DNA from: Klenkia marina
Lineage (GTDB): Bacteria; Actinomycetota; Actinomycetes; Mycobacteriales; Geodermatophilaceae
Direction of reading: 5' to 3'
Assembly: GCF_900101025.1 (NCBI RefSeq)
Contig: NZ_FMUH01000004.1
Span: forward strand, 248,001 to 312,000
Length of the DNA stretch: 64,000 nt
In this document: one piece after another, positions 36,248 through 46,074 of the stretch
How positions within the stretch are numbered: position 1 is the stretch's first letter
How the letters are laid out: every line of letters starts with the position of its first letter
Translations under genes and position numbers: made by a program
The notes under the pieces: generated by a model
Told to the model about the DNA's origin: nothing
What the model saw: the letters and a program-made list of their open reading frames with translations, nothing else
Database searches by the model: none

Positions 36248-36302
36248 CGCGCAGTCACCCCCCGACTGCGCGCCCGCCTCCCGTACCCCGGGAGGTTTTT
36301 TT
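36247..36302 (+). terminator. cimA attenuator: stop-codon hairpin plus T-tract terminator
   Basis: Hairpin 1 is a perfect 10-bp stem GCGCGCAGTC/GACTGCGCGC (36247-36273) with a 7-nt loop. Hairpin 2 is CCTCCCG/CGGGAGG (36277-36295) with a 5-nt loop and seven T residues at 36296-36302. The arrangement copies that of ilvB. Confidence 0.8.
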
Positions 36303-36334
36303 GTGCCCGGCACCGTCCTGCGAGGAGCCCCCCC

Positions 36335-37921
36335 GTGAACCACCCCCGTGTAGAGGTCTTCGACACCACGCTGCGCGACGGCGCCCAGCGCGAGGGCATC
36401 ACCTACTCCGTGGCCGACAAGCTGGCCGTGGCCAGGCTGCTGGACCAGGTCGGGGTCTCCTACATCGAGGGCGGTTGGCCCGGCGCGCTGCCCAAGGACA
36501 CCGAGTTCTTCGCCCGTGCGCGCACCGAGCTGCAGCTGCAGCACGCCGTGCTGGTGGCCTTCGGCGCCACGCGCAAGGCCGGCGTCCGGGTCGAGGACGA
36601 CGCCCAGGTGCGCGCGCTGCTGGACTCGCAGGCCCCGGTGGTGTGCCTGGTGGCCAAGAGCGATCCACGGCACGTGCGCGATGCGCTGCGCACCACACCC
36701 GAGGAGAACCGGGCGATGGTCGCCGACACCGTGGCCTTCCTGGTCGGCCACGGCCGGCGGGTGTTCGTCGACTGCGAGCACTTCTTCGACGGGTACGCCG
36801 CCGACCCCGACCACGGCGTCGCCGTGCTGCAGGCCGCCTTCGACGCCGGGGCCGAGGTCGGGGTCCTGTGCGACACCAACGGCGGCATGCTGCCCTCGGG
36901 CATCAGCCGGGTGGTCACCGAGGTGCGGGGCCGGGTCACCGGCCAGCTGGGCATCCACTGCCAGGACGACACCGGCTGCGCCGTCGCCAACTCCCTGGCC
37001 GCGGTGGAGGCCGGGGTCACCCAGGTGCAGGGGACGGCGAACGGCTACGGCGAGCGCGCGGGCAACGCGAACACGTTCACGTTGATCGGCAACCTGGTGA
37101 CCAAGATGGGGCTGCCCGTCGTCCCCGCCGAGTGCCTGCCCGAGCTCAGCCGGGTCAGCCACGCCATCGCGGAGCTGGCCAACCTCACGCCCGACGACCA
37201 CCAGCCGTTCGTGGGCGCCTCGGCCTTCGCCCACAAGGCCGGCCTGCACGCCAGCGCCATCAAGGTCAGCCCCGAGCTGTACAACCACCTCGACCCGGCG
37301 GTGGTCGGCAACGACATGCGCATCCTGGTCACCGAGATGGCCGGCCGGGCCTCGGTCGAGCTGAAGGGCCGCGAGCTGGGCGTCGACCTCACCGGCCAGG
37401 GCGACGCGGTGGGCCGCGTGGTCGCCGCGGTGAAGGAGCGCGAGGCCCGCGGCTGGTCCTACGAGGCGGCCGACGCCTCGTTCGAGCTGCTGCTGCGCGG
37501 CGAGCTGCCGGGCGCCCCCGCACCGCTGTTCGAGCTGGAGAGCTGGCGCACCACGGTCGAGCACCGCACCGACGGCGCCGTCGTCAGCGAGGCGGTGGTC
37601 AAGGTCGGGCTCCCGGACGGCGACGGCGGCACCGAGCGGGTGGTCGCCGTCGGTGAGGGCAACGGCCCGGTGAACGCGCTGGACAACGCGCTGCGCGCTG
37701 CGCTGGTCACGCGCTGGCCGCAGCTGGCCGACGTGGCGCTCAGCGACTACAAGGTGCGCATCCTGGGGTGGACCGGCGGCACCAGCGCCACCACCCGCGT
37801 GCTGGTGGACACCACGGACAAGGCCGGGGAGTGGACCACGGTCGGCGTGCACGAGAACGTCGTCGAGGCCTCCTGGCTGGCCCTGGTCGACGCCCTCACC
37901 TACGCGGTGGTCAGCCGCTGA
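36335..37921 (+). CDS. cimA: Citramalate synthase
   Basis: 528 residues. It is in the alpha-isopropylmalate/homocitrate synthase family and should condense pyruvate with acetyl-CoA to (R)-citramalate, giving 2-ketobutyrate for isoleucine without threonine. The start is [31 protein letters not shown] is the citramalate-type motif rather than the LeuA one; [16 protein letters not shown] supplies metal ligands. A C-terminal LeuA-dimer regulatory domain starts near 370. The GTG has GAGGAG upstream and follows the attenuator by 32 nt. The Ile-rich leader supports the isoleucine role. Its end overlaps the convergent VOC gene by 11 nt. Confidence 0.92.
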   Translation: MNHPRVEVFDTTLRDGAQREGITYSVADKLAVARLLDQVGVSYIEGGWPGALPKDTEFFARARTELQLQHAVLVAFGATRKAGVRVEDDAQVRALLDSQAPVVCLVAKSDPRHVRDALRTTPEENRAMVADTVAFLVGHGRRVFVDCEHFFDGYAADPDHGVAVLQAAFDAGAEVGVLCDTNGGMLPSGISRVVTEVRGRVTGQLGIHCQDDTGCAVANSLAAVEAGVTQVQGTANGYGERAGNANTFTLIGNLVTKMGLPVVPAECLPELSRVSHAIAELANLTPDDHQPFVGASAFAHKAGLHASAIKVSPELYNHLDPAVVGNDMRILVTEMAGRASVELKGRELGVDLTGQGDAVGRVVAAVKEREARGWSYEAADASFELLLRGELPGAPAPLFELESWRTTVEHRTDGAVVSEAVVKVGLPDGDGGTERVVAVGEGNGPVNALDNALRAALVTRWPQLADVALSDYKVRILGWTGGTSATTRVLVDTTDKAGEWTTVGVHENVVEASWLALVDALTYAVVSR

Positions 37922-38306
37922 CCTGCGAGCGCAGCAGGCAGAACTCGTTGCCCTCGGGGTCGGCCAGCACGTACCAGGTCATGTCCTCGGTGACCGGACC
38001 CTGACCGACGTCCACGCGCACGGCGCCGAGCTCGAGCAGCCTCGCGAGCTCGGCGTCCTGGTCGCGGTCGACGGGGTTGACGTCCAGGTGCAGGCGCCGA
38101 CGTCCAGGAGTCGGGTCGGGCACCTCGATGAAGTCCATGACCGGCCGGGCGTCCGGCGCGCCGACCGGCCCGATCGTCACCAGGTCGCCGTCCTCCGTGC
38201 CGTCGGGGTCCTCGTGCACCTGCCAGCCGAGCACCTGGGCCCAGAACCCGGCGAGCGCGGCGGGGTCGGTGCAGTTGACGACGACCGAGGTCAAGCGGCA
38301 GGCCAT
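37911..38306 (-). CDS. VOC-family (glyoxalase-like) protein
   Basis: 131 residues, a single glyoxalase/bleomycin-resistance fold with paired beta-alpha-beta-beta-beta units: [20 protein letters not shown] in the first half and [15 protein letters not shown] at the end. The metal-binding positions are hard to assign by eye. Such proteins range from dioxygenases to resistance proteins, and the substrate cannot be told. It converges on cimA and is divergent from the FAH gene, with 55 nt between starts. Confidence 0.85.
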   Translation of the reverse strand: MACRLTSVVVNCTDPAALAGFWAQVLGWQVHEDPDGTEDGDLVTIGPVGAPDARPVMDFIEVPDPTPGRRRLHLDVNPVDRDQDAELARLLELGAVRVDVGQGPVTEDMTWYVLADPEGNEFCLLRSQVSG

Positions 38307-38349
38307 GCGCGTGATCCTGGCCCTCGAGCGGGGGGTCCGGCCACCTCAG

Positions 38350-38355
38350 TAGCCT
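38350..38355 (+). promoter_or_regulatory. -10 element of the FAH-gltX unit
   Basis: TAGCCT ends 6 nt before the GTG at 38362, again without a ribosome-binding site. Confidence 0.45.
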
Positions 38356-38361
38356 CGACCC

Positions 38362-39165
38362 GTGCGCATCGTCCGTTACGCCTCACCCACCGGCATGTCC
38401 TTCGGCGTCCTCGACGGCGACGGCCAGGTCGCCCAGATCGAGGGCCACCCGTTCGGCCAGATCAACTTCACCGGCCAGCGGCACGCCGCGGCCGACGTGC
38501 GGCTGCTGTCGCCCATCCTCCCGAGCAAGGTGGTCTGCGTCGGCAAGAACTACGCCGACCACGTCGCGGAGATGAAGACCGGCGACGCCCCGAAGGAGCC
38601 GCTGCTGTTCCTCAAGCCCTCCACCTCGGTGATCGGGCCCGGCGACGCGATCCGCATCCCGCCGGGCAGCACCAACGTGCACCACGAGGCCGAGCTCGCC
38701 GTCGTCATCGGCGCCCGCGGCGCCCGGCACGTGACCGAGGAGCAGGCCGCAGCCAGCATCTTCGGCTACACGATCGGCAACGACGTCACCGAGCGCGACA
38801 TGCAGCGCGCCGACAACCAGTGGACGCGGGCCAAGGGCTTCGACTCGTTCTGCCCCATCGGCCCCTGGATCGAGACCGACCTGCCCGGCATCGGCAAGGA
38901 CCCCGCCGACCTGCAGGTCACGTGCACCGTCGACGGCGAGCTGCGCCAGGACGGCCGCACCAGCCAGCTGCTCTTCGGCATCCCGACGCTGATCTCCTAC
39001 ATCTCGCAGGTCATGACGCTGCTGCCCGGCGACGTCGTGCTCACCGGCACCCCGGCAGGCGTCGGTCCGCTGCGCGCCGGCGGCTCGGTGACCGTCGCCA
39101 TCGAGGGCCTGGGCGAGCTGACCAACTCCGTGACGGGCGCGGACACCACCTCCACCGCCCGATGA
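38362..39165 (+). CDS. Fumarylacetoacetate hydrolase family protein
   Basis: 267 residues with the FAH fold. The metal-site signatures are [41 protein letters not shown] and the [14 protein letters not shown] stretch; [14 protein letters not shown] closes the active site. Members hydrolyse or decarboxylate acylpyruvates; this family may be acylpyruvase or oxaloacetate decarboxylase-like. It overlaps gltX by 4 nt (ATGA), an arrangement conserved with Rv2993c-Rv2992c, although the metabolic link to glutamyl-tRNA synthesis is unclear. Confidence 0.9.
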   Translation: MRIVRYASPTGMSFGVLDGDGQVAQIEGHPFGQINFTGQRHAAADVRLLSPILPSKVVCVGKNYADHVAEMKTGDAPKEPLLFLKPSTSVIGPGDAIRIPPGSTNVHHEAELAVVIGARGARHVTEEQAAASIFGYTIGNDVTERDMQRADNQWTRAKGFDSFCPIGPWIETDLPGIGKDPADLQVTCTVDGELRQDGRTSQLLFGIPTLISYISQVMTLLPGDVVLTGTPAGVGPLRAGGSVTVAIEGLGELTNSVTGADTTSTAR

Positions 39166-40652
39166 GCGCAGCGACCCCGGGCCCGGTCCGCACCCGGTTC
39201 TGCCCCTCGCCCACGGGCACGGTGCACGTCGGCGTCATGCGCGCGGCGCTGTTCAACTGGGCCTACGCCAAGCACACCGGCGGCCAGTTCGTCTTCCGCA
39301 TCGAGGACACCGACGAGGCCCGCAACACCGAGGAGTCCTACCGCCACCTGCTCGACAGCCTGCGCTGGCTCGGGCTCGAGTGGGACGAGGGCCCCGAGGT
39401 CGGCGGGCCGCACGGCCCCTACCGGCAGTCCGAGCGGGGCGAGATCTACCGCGACGTGCTGGCCAAGCTGGTCGAGGGCGGGCACGCCTACGAGTCCTTC
39501 TCCACCCCCGAGGAGGTCGCCGCCCGCCGCGTCGCCGCCGGGCAGGACCCCAAGCAGGGCTACGACGGCGCCGACCGCGAGACCACCGAGGCGGCCAAGG
39601 CCGCGTTCCGTGCCGAGGGCCGCCAGCCGGTGCTGCGCCTGCGCATGCCCGACACCGACCTCTCGTGGGACGACCTCGTGCGCGGCGAGGTCACCTTCGC
39701 CGCCGGCGCGGTGCCCGACTTCGTGCTCGCCCGGGCCGGCGGCCAGCCGCTGTACACCCTGGTCAACCCGGTCGACGACGCCCTGATGGGCATCACCGAC
39801 GTGCTGCGCGGGGAGGACCTGCTCTCCTCCACCCCGCGCCAGCTGGCGCTCTACTCGGCGCTCACCGACGTGGGCCTGGCCCAGGGCGCGCCCCGCTTCG
39901 GGCACCTGCCGCTGGTCATGGGCGAGGGCAACAAGAAGCTCTCCAAGCGCGACCCCACGAGCAACCTCGACCTCTACCGCGAACGCGGCTTCCTGCCCGA
40001 GGGCCTGGTGAACTACCTGGCCCTGCTGGGCTGGGCGATCGCGGAGGACCGCGACGTGTTCTCCCCGGCCGAGATGGTCGAGGCCTTCGACGTGCGGCGG
40101 GTCAGCCCCAACGCGGCCCGCTTCGACCTCAAGAAGGCCGAGGCGATCAACGCCACCCACCTGCGCGCGCTGCCGGTCGAGGAGTTCGTCACCCGGGTGA
40201 CGCCCCACCTCGCCGCCGCCGGGCTGGTCGAGGCCACCCCGACGGACGAGCAGCAGCGGGTGCTCGACACCATCGCGCCGCTGGCCCAGGAGCGCATGGT
40301 CGTGCTGTCCGAGGCCGTGGGCCTGCTGGGCTTCCTGTTCGTCGACGAGGTGGCCTTCGACGAGGCGGCGGTGGCCAAGCAGCTCACCGGCCCGGACGCC
40401 GTCGAGGTGCTCGACGCGGCCACCGCGGCGCTCACCGCTCTCCCGCGGTGGACGACGGAGGCGATCGAGGCCGCACTGCGCCAGGCGCTGGTCGAGGACC
40501 TGGGCCGCAAGCCGCGGCAGGCCTTCGGGCCGGTGCGGGTGGCCATCAGCGGCCGCACCGTCAGCCCCCCGCTCTACGAGTCGATGGAGCTGCTCGGGCG
40601 CGAGGTCTCGCTGGCCCGGCTCGCCCGGGCACGGGAGGTCGCAGGCGCGTGA
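39162..40652 (+). CDS. gltX: Glutamyl-tRNA synthetase
   Basis: 496 residues, class I synthetase. The HIGH-type motif is in [20 protein letters not shown] and the KMSKS-type motif is [12 protein letters not shown]. It charges tRNA-Glu and, in genomes with GatCAB and no GlnRS, also tRNA-Gln with glutamate. Both tRNA genes follow within 1.5 kb and gatCAB is in this window, which fits a non-discriminating enzyme; discrimination cannot be read from sequence alone. The start overlaps the FAH stop, and its stop overlaps the CPBP gene start. Confidence 0.97.
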   Translation: MSAATPGPVRTRFCPSPTGTVHVGVMRAALFNWAYAKHTGGQFVFRIEDTDEARNTEESYRHLLDSLRWLGLEWDEGPEVGGPHGPYRQSERGEIYRDVLAKLVEGGHAYESFSTPEEVAARRVAAGQDPKQGYDGADRETTEAAKAAFRAEGRQPVLRLRMPDTDLSWDDLVRGEVTFAAGAVPDFVLARAGGQPLYTLVNPVDDALMGITDVLRGEDLLSSTPRQLALYSALTDVGLAQGAPRFGHLPLVMGEGNKKLSKRDPTSNLDLYRERGFLPEGLVNYLALLGWAIAEDRDVFSPAEMVEAFDVRRVSPNAARFDLKKAEAINATHLRALPVEEFVTRVTPHLAAAGLVEATPTDEQQRVLDTIAPLAQERMVVLSEAVGLLGFLFVDEVAFDEAAVAKQLTGPDAVEVLDAATAALTALPRWTTEAIEAALRQALVEDLGRKPRQAFGPVRVAISGRTVSPPLYESMELLGREVSLARLARAREVAGA

Positions 40653-41926
40653 CCGGTGGCGGGCCGGGGTGGGCCGGGGACCGGAGCCAGGGCGGGTGGT
40701 CCTACGCCGGGCCCCCGGTCACCCGTCCCGCCGCGCCGGGGGAGCAGGCGCCGCGGGGCTGGGTGCTGTCCCCCGGGACCGTGCCACCTCCGTCCGCCGG
40801 CGCCCCGGCGGGTGCGCTGCTGCCCGGTGTCCTGCCACCGGGTGCTCTGCCGCCGGGTGCCCTGCCGCCGGGGCCGCCCCTGGCGCCCGGCCGCCCGGTC
40901 ACGCCGCCCGGTGCGGCGCCCTTCGACACCCCGCAGCCCTACGCGTGGCTGATGCGGGCGCGCGACTGGGCGTGGTGGCGCCCGCTGCTGGGTCTGCTGA
41001 TGTTCGCCGTCCTGTACGCGGTGGCCGCCGTCCTGGTGGTGTTCGCGGTCGCGGTCACCGGGGTCGTGCCGGTGGCCGACCTGCTCGACCTCACCGACCC
41101 CGGTGTGCTGTTGATGACCAACGCGTCGCTGATCGTGGCGATCCCGATCGTGTGGGCGTCCTGGGCGGTCGCGCACGGCCTGGGCCGCGGCTGGTCGGGG
41201 TCGGTGCTGGGCGGGATCCGCTGGCGGCTGCTGGTCCCGCTGACCTGGCGTGCGCTGGCCACGATCGGGGTCGGCGTGGCCGCGACGATCGGCATCTCGC
41301 TGACCGACGGGCCGGTCAGCGTCACCGGCCCCGACGGCAGCTACGTGTGGCTGCTGGTGGTCGTGCTGCTCACCACCCCGCTGCAGTCGGCCGCCGAGGA
41401 GTTCGTGTTCCGCGGCTACCTCAGCCAGACGATCGCGGCCTGGTTCCGGACCGAGCGCACCGGTGCGGTGGTGGCCGCGGTGCTCACCGCTGCGCTGTTC
41501 TCCGCCGCGCACGCCCCGCCGGACTGGCTGACCTTCCTCGACCGCTTCCTCTTCGGCCTGGCCGCCTCGTGGGTGACCAGGCTGACCGGGGGGCTCGAGG
41601 CGGCGATCGTCCTGCACGCGGTCAACAACGTCGTCGTGTTCGTGCTGGCCGGGGCGCTGGGCGGCGGCGTCGCGACGGCGCTGCCCTCGTTCGGCACCGC
41701 ACTGCTCGTGGTGCTGCTGGACGTCGTCGTCATGGGCGCCTACGTGGCCGTCGTCGCGCGCGCCCGCGGCACGCTGCGGCCGGAGCTGGTGAGCCCCGCG
41801 GTCGACCTGCGCCACCCACCCACGGCGTGGCGGCCGTCGTGGGTGCCCACCCCGTGGGGGTCGCGGAGCGCCCCGCCGGTGGCGCCCCAGCCCGACGCGC
41901 GGTGGTCCCGGGAGGGGGGTGCGTGA
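40649..41926 (+). CDS. CPBP-family intramembrane metalloprotease
   Basis: 425 residues. The first 105 are Pro/Gly-rich with LPPGAL repeats, probably cytoplasmic. About 8 membrane helices follow. The Abi/CPBP motifs are EExxxR in [12 protein letters not shown], then [10 protein letters not shown] and the HAVNNV motif in the last conserved helix, all supplying the metal site. Relatives are CAAX-type prenyl-protein proteases or bacteriocin-immunity proteins; the substrate is unknown. It overlaps the gltX stop (GTGA). Its stop overlaps the region of the tRNA promoter. Confidence 0.88.
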   Translation: MTGGGPGWAGDRSQGGWSYAGPPVTRPAAPGEQAPRGWVLSPGTVPPPSAGAPAGALLPGVLPPGALPPGALPPGPPLAPGRPVTPPGAAPFDTPQPYAWLMRARDWAWWRPLLGLLMFAVLYAVAAVLVVFAVAVTGVVPVADLLDLTDPGVLLMTNASLIVAIPIVWASWAVAHGLGRGWSGSVLGGIRWRLLVPLTWRALATIGVGVAATIGISLTDGPVSVTGPDGSYVWLLVVVLLTTPLQSAAEEFVFRGYLSQTIAAWFRTERTGAVVAAVLTAALFSAAHAPPDWLTFLDRFLFGLAASWVTRLTGGLEAAIVLHAVNNVVVFVLAGALGGGVATALPSFGTALLVVLLDVVVMGAYVAVVARARGTLRPELVSPAVDLRHPPTAWRPSWVPTPWGSRSAPPVAPQPDARWSREGGA

Positions 41927-41951
41927 ACCGTCGGAGGGCATCGGGTAGTGT
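41923..41951 (+). promoter_or_regulatory. Candidate promoter of the tRNA-Gln gene
   Basis: GTGAAC (41923-41928) and TAGTGT (41946-41951) are separated by 17 nt, ending 42 nt before the tRNA. A second possible -10, TACTAT (42090-42095), precedes tRNA-Glu. Confidence 0.4.
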
Positions 41952-41993
41952 CTTCGACGGCGCCGCAAGGCCCGCACACAACAGCACAGCCCA

Positions 41994-42065
41994 TGGGGTA
42001 TGGGGTAATTGGCAGCCCGACGGTTTCTGGTTCCGTTAGTCTAGGTTCGAGTCCTGGTACCCCAG
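41994..42065 (+). tRNA. tRNA-Gln (anticodon CTG)
   Basis: 72 nt. The acceptor stem TGGGGTA pairs with TACCCCA, discriminator G. The anticodon loop TTCTGGT gives CTG, read as CAG codons. The T-arm is CTAGG-TTCGAGT-CCTGG. No CCA is encoded. The D-loop contains AATTGGCAG. It would be charged with Glu and amidated by GatCAB. Confidence 0.93.
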
Positions 42066-42110
42066 CGAGGAACGCTCCACCTCCTCTTGTACTATCTGCA
42101 CTGCAGTTCT

Positions 42111-42183
42111 GGCCCCGTCGTCTAGCGGCCCAGGACGCCGCCCTCTCACGGCGGTAGCGAGGGTTCGAATCCCTTCGGGGCTA
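42111..42183 (+). tRNA. tRNA-Glu (anticodon CTC)
   Basis: 73 nt. The acceptor GGCCCCG pairs with CGGGGCT (G1-T72 wobble), discriminator A. The anticodon stem is CCGCC/GGCGG with loop CTCTCAC, anticodon CTC for GAG codons. The T-loop is TTCGAAT. No CCA is encoded. It lies 45 nt after tRNA-Gln. Confidence 0.95.
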
Positions 42184-42189
42184 CACACA

Positions 42190-42225
42190 ACGAGACCCCC
42201 GGCCCACCAGGGCCGGGGGTCTCGT
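42190..42225 (+). terminator. Terminator of the tRNA pair
   Basis: A 16-bp perfect stem (ACGAGACCCCCGGCCC and its complement) with a 4-nt loop, followed by CGTTC. It begins 7 nt after tRNA-Glu. Confidence 0.9.
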
Positions 42226-42259
42226 CGTTCCGGCACGTCCACACCAGCGAGGAGGCGCC

Positions 42260-43894
42260 GTGCGCGTCGCGGAGGCGATCGGGCGGGCCCTCGCGGCCGA
42301 GGGCGTGCGCCAGGTCTTCGGCGTCGTGGGGTCGGGCAACTTCCACCTGACCAACGCCCTCGTCGACGCGGGCGCGGCGTTCGTGGCCGCGCGGCACGAG
42401 GCCGGCGCCACGACCATGGCCGACGGCTGGGCGCGCTCCACCGACGAGGTCGGCGTCGTCACGGTCCACCAGGGCTGCGGGTTCACCAACACGCTCACCG
42501 GTCTGACCGAGGCCGCGAAGAGCCGCACACCGCTGCTCGTGCTGGCCGCCGCGGTGGTCGACCCGCGGGCGAACTTCTTCGTCGACCAGCCGGCCCTGGC
42601 CCGCGCGGTGGGGGCCGAGTCCCGCACGGCCACCTCCGCCGACACCGCCGTCGCGCAGGCGGTCGCCGCCTACCGGCTGGCCCGCGACGAGCGCCGGGCG
42701 GTGGTGCTCGACCTGCCGCTCGACGTCCAGGCCGCCGACGCACCGGCCGACGTGCAGGTGCCCGCCCCGGTGGCCGTCCCGGTGCCGGAGCCGACCGCCG
42801 AGGCGGCGACCGCCCTCGCCGCGGCCCTGCAGGCCGCCCGCCGGCCGGTCTTCGTCGCCGGTCGCGGTGCGCGCGGGCCGGACGCCCGCGACGCGCTGCG
42901 TGCGCTGGCCGCCCGCTGCGGTGCGCTCCTGGCCACCAGCGCGGTGGCCCGCGGCCTGTTCGTCGGTGACCCCTGGTCGCTCGACGTCTCCGGTGGGTTC
43001 GCCACCGACCTCGCCGCCGAGTTGATCGGGCAGGCCGACCTCGTCGTCGGGTGGGGCTGCGCGCTCAACGGCTGGACGACGCGGCACGGCCGCCTGCTGC
43101 ACCCCGACGCCGTCCTGGCGCAGGTCGACGTCGAGCTCGAGGCCATCGGTCGGCACCGGCCGGTCGACGTCGGCGTGCTGGGCGACGTGGCAGCCACCGC
43201 CGCGGCCGTGGGGGAGCTCGTCGGGCCCGCGCGCACCGGCTGGCGGACCGATGCCGTCGGCGCACGCATCGCCGCCGAGGGCCGGTGGGCCGACGTGGCC
43301 ACCCCGGACACCTCCACCGCCGACCGCATCGACCCCCGGGTGCTCAGCCGCGAGCTGGACTCCCTGCTCCCGGCGGAGCGGGTCGTCGCCGTCGACTCGG
43401 GCAACTTCATGGGTTATCCGTCGATGTACCTGTCCGTGCCCGACGAGCGCGGGTTCTGCTTCACCCAGGCCTTCCAGTCGGTCGGGCTGGGCCTGGCCAC
43501 GGCCATCGGCGCGGCGGTCGCCCAGCCGCACCGGCTGCCGGTCGCGGCGCTCGGCGACGGCGGGGCGCTGATGGGGGCCAGCGAGCTGGAGACCGTCGTC
43601 CGGCTCGGCCTGGGCATGCTCGTGGTGGTCTACGACGACGCGGCGTACGGCGCCGAGGTGCACCACTTCGGGCCCGACGGGTACGACGTCGGCCTGGCCC
43701 GGTTCCCCGACGCCGACCTCGCAGCCTGGGCCCGCGGTCTCGGCTTCGGGGCCGTCACGGTGCGCACCGCCGCCGACCTCGCCCCGGTCGCCGAGTGGCT
43801 GGCCGGCCCGCGCGACCGGCCGTTCCTGGTCGACGCGAAGGTGGTCGACGCCGCCCCGTCGTGGTGGCTCGAGGAGGCCTTCCGCAGCCACTGA
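42260..43894 (+). CDS. Thiamine pyrophosphate-dependent enzyme, acetolactate synthase-like
   Basis: 544 residues with the three-domain TPP-enzyme plan: N-terminal PYR domain, central domain, C-terminal PP domain. The proton-relay glutamate is E47 in ARHEAGATTMADG. HQGCGFTNTLTGLTEA is the next conserved loop. The diphosphate site is GDGGALMGASELE, ending in VVYDDAAYG, where the usual NN or ND is DD. Members of the group include acetolactate synthase, benzoylformate decarboxylase and oxalyl-CoA-type enzymes; the substrate is unknown. The GTG at 42260 has GAGGAGG upstream. It stands 79 nt before the LLM gene, which has a separate promoter. Confidence 0.85.
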   Translation: MRVAEAIGRALAAEGVRQVFGVVGSGNFHLTNALVDAGAAFVAARHEAGATTMADGWARSTDEVGVVTVHQGCGFTNTLTGLTEAAKSRTPLLVLAAAVVDPRANFFVDQPALARAVGAESRTATSADTAVAQAVAAYRLARDERRAVVLDLPLDVQAADAPADVQVPAPVAVPVPEPTAEAATALAAALQAARRPVFVAGRGARGPDARDALRALAARCGALLATSAVARGLFVGDPWSLDVSGGFATDLAAELIGQADLVVGWGCALNGWTTRHGRLLHPDAVLAQVDVELEAIGRHRPVDVGVLGDVAATAAAVGELVGPARTGWRTDAVGARIAAEGRWADVATPDTSTADRIDPRVLSRELDSLLPAERVVAVDSGNFMGYPSMYLSVPDERGFCFTQAFQSVGLGLATAIGAAVAQPHRLPVAALGDGGALMGASELETVVRLGLGMLVVVYDDAAYGAEVHHFGPDGYDVGLARFPDADLAAWARGLGFGAVTVRTAADLAPVAEWLAGPRDRPFLVDAKVVDAAPSWWLEEAFRSH

Positions 43895-43911
43895 GCAGCG
43901 CGCTGCAACGG

Positions 43912-43941
43912 TTGACCGGGCGCCGCACCGTGGGCTGTGAT
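43912..43941 (+). promoter_or_regulatory. Promoter of the LLM oxidoreductase gene
   Basis: TTGACC (43912-43917) and TGTGAT (43936-43941) are separated by 18 nt. The leader would be about 26 nt with GGAGG before the ATG. Confidence 0.55.
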
Positions 43942-43973
43942 CGGGGTCTCATCCCCTCAGTGCGGAGGCACCC

Positions 43974-45152
43974 ATGAGCAGGCTCCGGTTCGGCATCTTC
44001 CTGGCCCCGTTCCACCCGGCGGGGGAGAACCCCACGACGGCGCTGCAGCGCGACCTCGAGCTGGTGGCCCACCTGGACCGGCTGGACTACGACGAGGCCT
44101 GGATCGGTGAGCACCACTCCGCCGGCAGCGAGATCATCGCCTCGCCGGAGATCTTCATCGCCGCGGCCGCCGAGCGCACGAAGCGGATCAAGCTGGGCAC
44201 CGGCGTCACCTCGATCAGCTACCACAACCCGCTCTGGGTGGCCGAGCGCATGGTGCTGCTGGACCACCTCACCCGCGGCCGGGTCATGCTGGGGTGCGGG
44301 CCGGGCTCGCTGCCCACCGACTCGATGATGCTGGGCCTGGACCCCACGGCCACCCGCGAGCTGCTGGCCGAGAACCTCGACATCATCATGCGTCTGCTGC
44401 ACGGCGAGACGGTCACCGCGACGACGCGCACGCACACCCTGGTCGACGCCCGGCTGCATCTGCGGCCCTACAGCGAGCCGCTCTTCGACGTCGCCGTCGC
44501 CGCGGTGGCGTCGCCGACCGGCCCCAAGCAGGCCGGCACGCACGGCATCGGGCTGCTGTCGATCGGCGCGACGCTGAGCCCCGACGGCTTCGACGCCCTC
44601 GCCCACCACTGGGGCGTGGTCGAGGAGCGCGCCGAGGCCAACGGCACGACGGTGTCGCGCGCCGACTGGCGGCTGGTCGGGCTCATGCACGTCGCCGAGA
44701 CCCGCGAGCAGGCCTACGCCGACGTGCAGTTCGGCATCGAGCAGTGGTTCCGCTACTTCCAGAAGACGGCGGCGTTCCCGCAGATGGCGGTCGAGGGAGG
44801 CGACGTCAAGGAGATGATCGACTTCATCAACGAGGCCGGCATCGGCGCGATCGGCACCGTCGAGGACGCACGCAAGCAGGTGCAGAAGCTCTGGGACCAG
44901 TCCGGTGGCTTCGGCGCGATGCTGCTGCTGGCCCACGAGTGGGCCAACCCCGAGGCCACGAAGCGCTCGTACGAGCTCATCGCCCAGCACGTGTTCCCGC
45001 ACTTCCAGGGCGGCCAGGTCACCCACGCGCAGGCCACCCTCGGCGCGAAGGAGCGCGCGGCCGGCAAGCGCGAGGACTACGCCGCGGCACAGCTGCAGGC
45101 CGTGGCGACCATGACCGAGCGGTACCAGCAGGAGGTCTCAGCGAAGGGTTGA
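43974..45152 (+). CDS. LLM-class flavin-dependent oxidoreductase
   Basis: 392 residues, a luciferase-like TIM barrel. It opens RFGIFLAPFHPAGENP and contains DEAWIGEHHSAGSEI, GTGVTSISYHNPLWVAERM and GRVMLGCGPGSLPTDS, features of FMN-dependent monooxygenases such as alkanal- or limonene-type enzymes. It probably uses reduced flavin and oxygen; an F420-dependent role cannot be excluded since fbiD is in the window. GCGGAGG lies before the ATG. A terminator and an SDR gene follow, suggesting a related but separately transcribed step. Confidence 0.88.
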   Translation: MSRLRFGIFLAPFHPAGENPTTALQRDLELVAHLDRLDYDEAWIGEHHSAGSEIIASPEIFIAAAAERTKRIKLGTGVTSISYHNPLWVAERMVLLDHLTRGRVMLGCGPGSLPTDSMMLGLDPTATRELLAENLDIIMRLLHGETVTATTRTHTLVDARLHLRPYSEPLFDVAVAAVASPTGPKQAGTHGIGLLSIGATLSPDGFDALAHHWGVVEERAEANGTTVSRADWRLVGLMHVAETREQAYADVQFGIEQWFRYFQKTAAFPQMAVEGGDVKEMIDFINEAGIGAIGTVEDARKQVQKLWDQSGGFGAMLLLAHEWANPEATKRSYELIAQHVFPHFQGGQVTHAQATLGAKERAAGKREDYAAAQLQAVATMTERYQQEVSAKG

Positions 45153-45159
45153 GCCCCCG

Positions 45160-45188
45160 GCGTCCGGGGGACCACGTCCCCCGGACGC
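45160..45188 (+). terminator. Terminator after the LLM gene
   Basis: A perfect 13-bp stem (GCGTCCGGGGGAC and its complement) with a 3-nt loop, 8 nt after the stop. Confidence 0.85.
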
Positions 45189-45223
45189 ATCCAACCCCGG
45201 GTGCTCCGACGCAAGGAGCACGC

Positions 45224-46015
45224 ATGGACCTCGGCATCGCCGGCCGCACCGCCCTCGTCACCGGGGCCGACTCCGGCATCGGCAAGGAGACCGCCCGCCT
45301 GCTGCTGGCCGAGGGGGTGCGGGTCGTCATCACCGACCAGGACGCCGCGGCGCTGGGGAAGGCCGCCGCCGAGCTCGGGGGCGACGTCACCGCGGTGGCC
45401 GCCGACCTCACCGACGCCGAGGACGTCGCCCGCCTGCGGACGGCGGTCTCCGAGGCGATCGGCGACCCGGCGATCCTGGTGCACGCGGCCGGCATCACCG
45501 GCGCGCAGGGCCTGTTCCACGAGATCGACGAGCAGGGTTGGCGGGACACGCTGGAGGTCGACTTCTTCGCCGCCGTGCGGGTGGTGCGCGCCTTCGTCGA
45601 CGGCATGCGCTCGGCCGGGTGGGGGCGCGTCGTCCTGCTGGCCAGCGAGGACGCCGTCCAGCCCTACGTCGACGAGCTGCCCTACTGCGCGGCGAAGGCC
45701 GCGGTGCTGAGCCTGGTCAAGGGCCTGTCCAAGACCTACGGCTCCGAGGGTGTGCTGGTCAACGCCGTCTCGCCGGCCTTCATCGAGAGCCCGATGACCG
45801 ACGCGATGATGGAGAAGCGGGCCGACGAGAACGGCACGAGCTTCGACGAGGCGGTCGAGTCCTTCCTCGAGGAGGAGCGGCCGGGCATGGAGCTGGGCCG
45901 ACGCGGCCAGGTGGAGGAGGTCGCCTCGGTGATCGCGTTCCTCTGCTCCGAGCGCGCCAGCTTCGTCAACGGCAGCAACTACCGCGTCGACAGCGGCAGC
46001 GTCCAGACCATCTGA
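45224..46015 (+). CDS. SDR-family oxidoreductase
   Basis: 263 residues, classical short-chain dehydrogenase. The cofactor loop is TGADSGIGKETARLL, with HAAGITGA as the structural motif. The active site is Ser in LLASEDAVQPYVDELPYCAAK, with Tyr and Lys in YCAAK. ITDQDAAAL at the second strand end suggests NAD rather than NADP. Carbonyl or alcohol substrate unknown. AAGGAG precedes the ATG. It may act with the LLM and TPP enzymes upstream, but nothing here proves it. Confidence 0.9.
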   Translation: MDLGIAGRTALVTGADSGIGKETARLLLAEGVRVVITDQDAAALGKAAAELGGDVTAVAADLTDAEDVARLRTAVSEAIGDPAILVHAAGITGAQGLFHEIDEQGWRDTLEVDFFAAVRVVRAFVDGMRSAGWGRVVLLASEDAVQPYVDELPYCAAKAAVLSLVKGLSKTYGSEGVLVNAVSPAFIESPMTDAMMEKRADENGTSFDEAVESFLEEERPGMELGRRGQVEEVASVIAFLCSERASFVNGSNYRVDSGSVQTI

Positions 46016-46074
46016 GCGGTTCGCGGCGGGTCCCCCACGTCACGACGCGTCGGGGCCCGCCGCACGATCGGACT

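Noticed and set aside
41994-42225. tRNA-linked attachment site of an integrated element
   Set aside because: No integrase gene and no repeated 3' tRNA segment was found in the following 10 kb.
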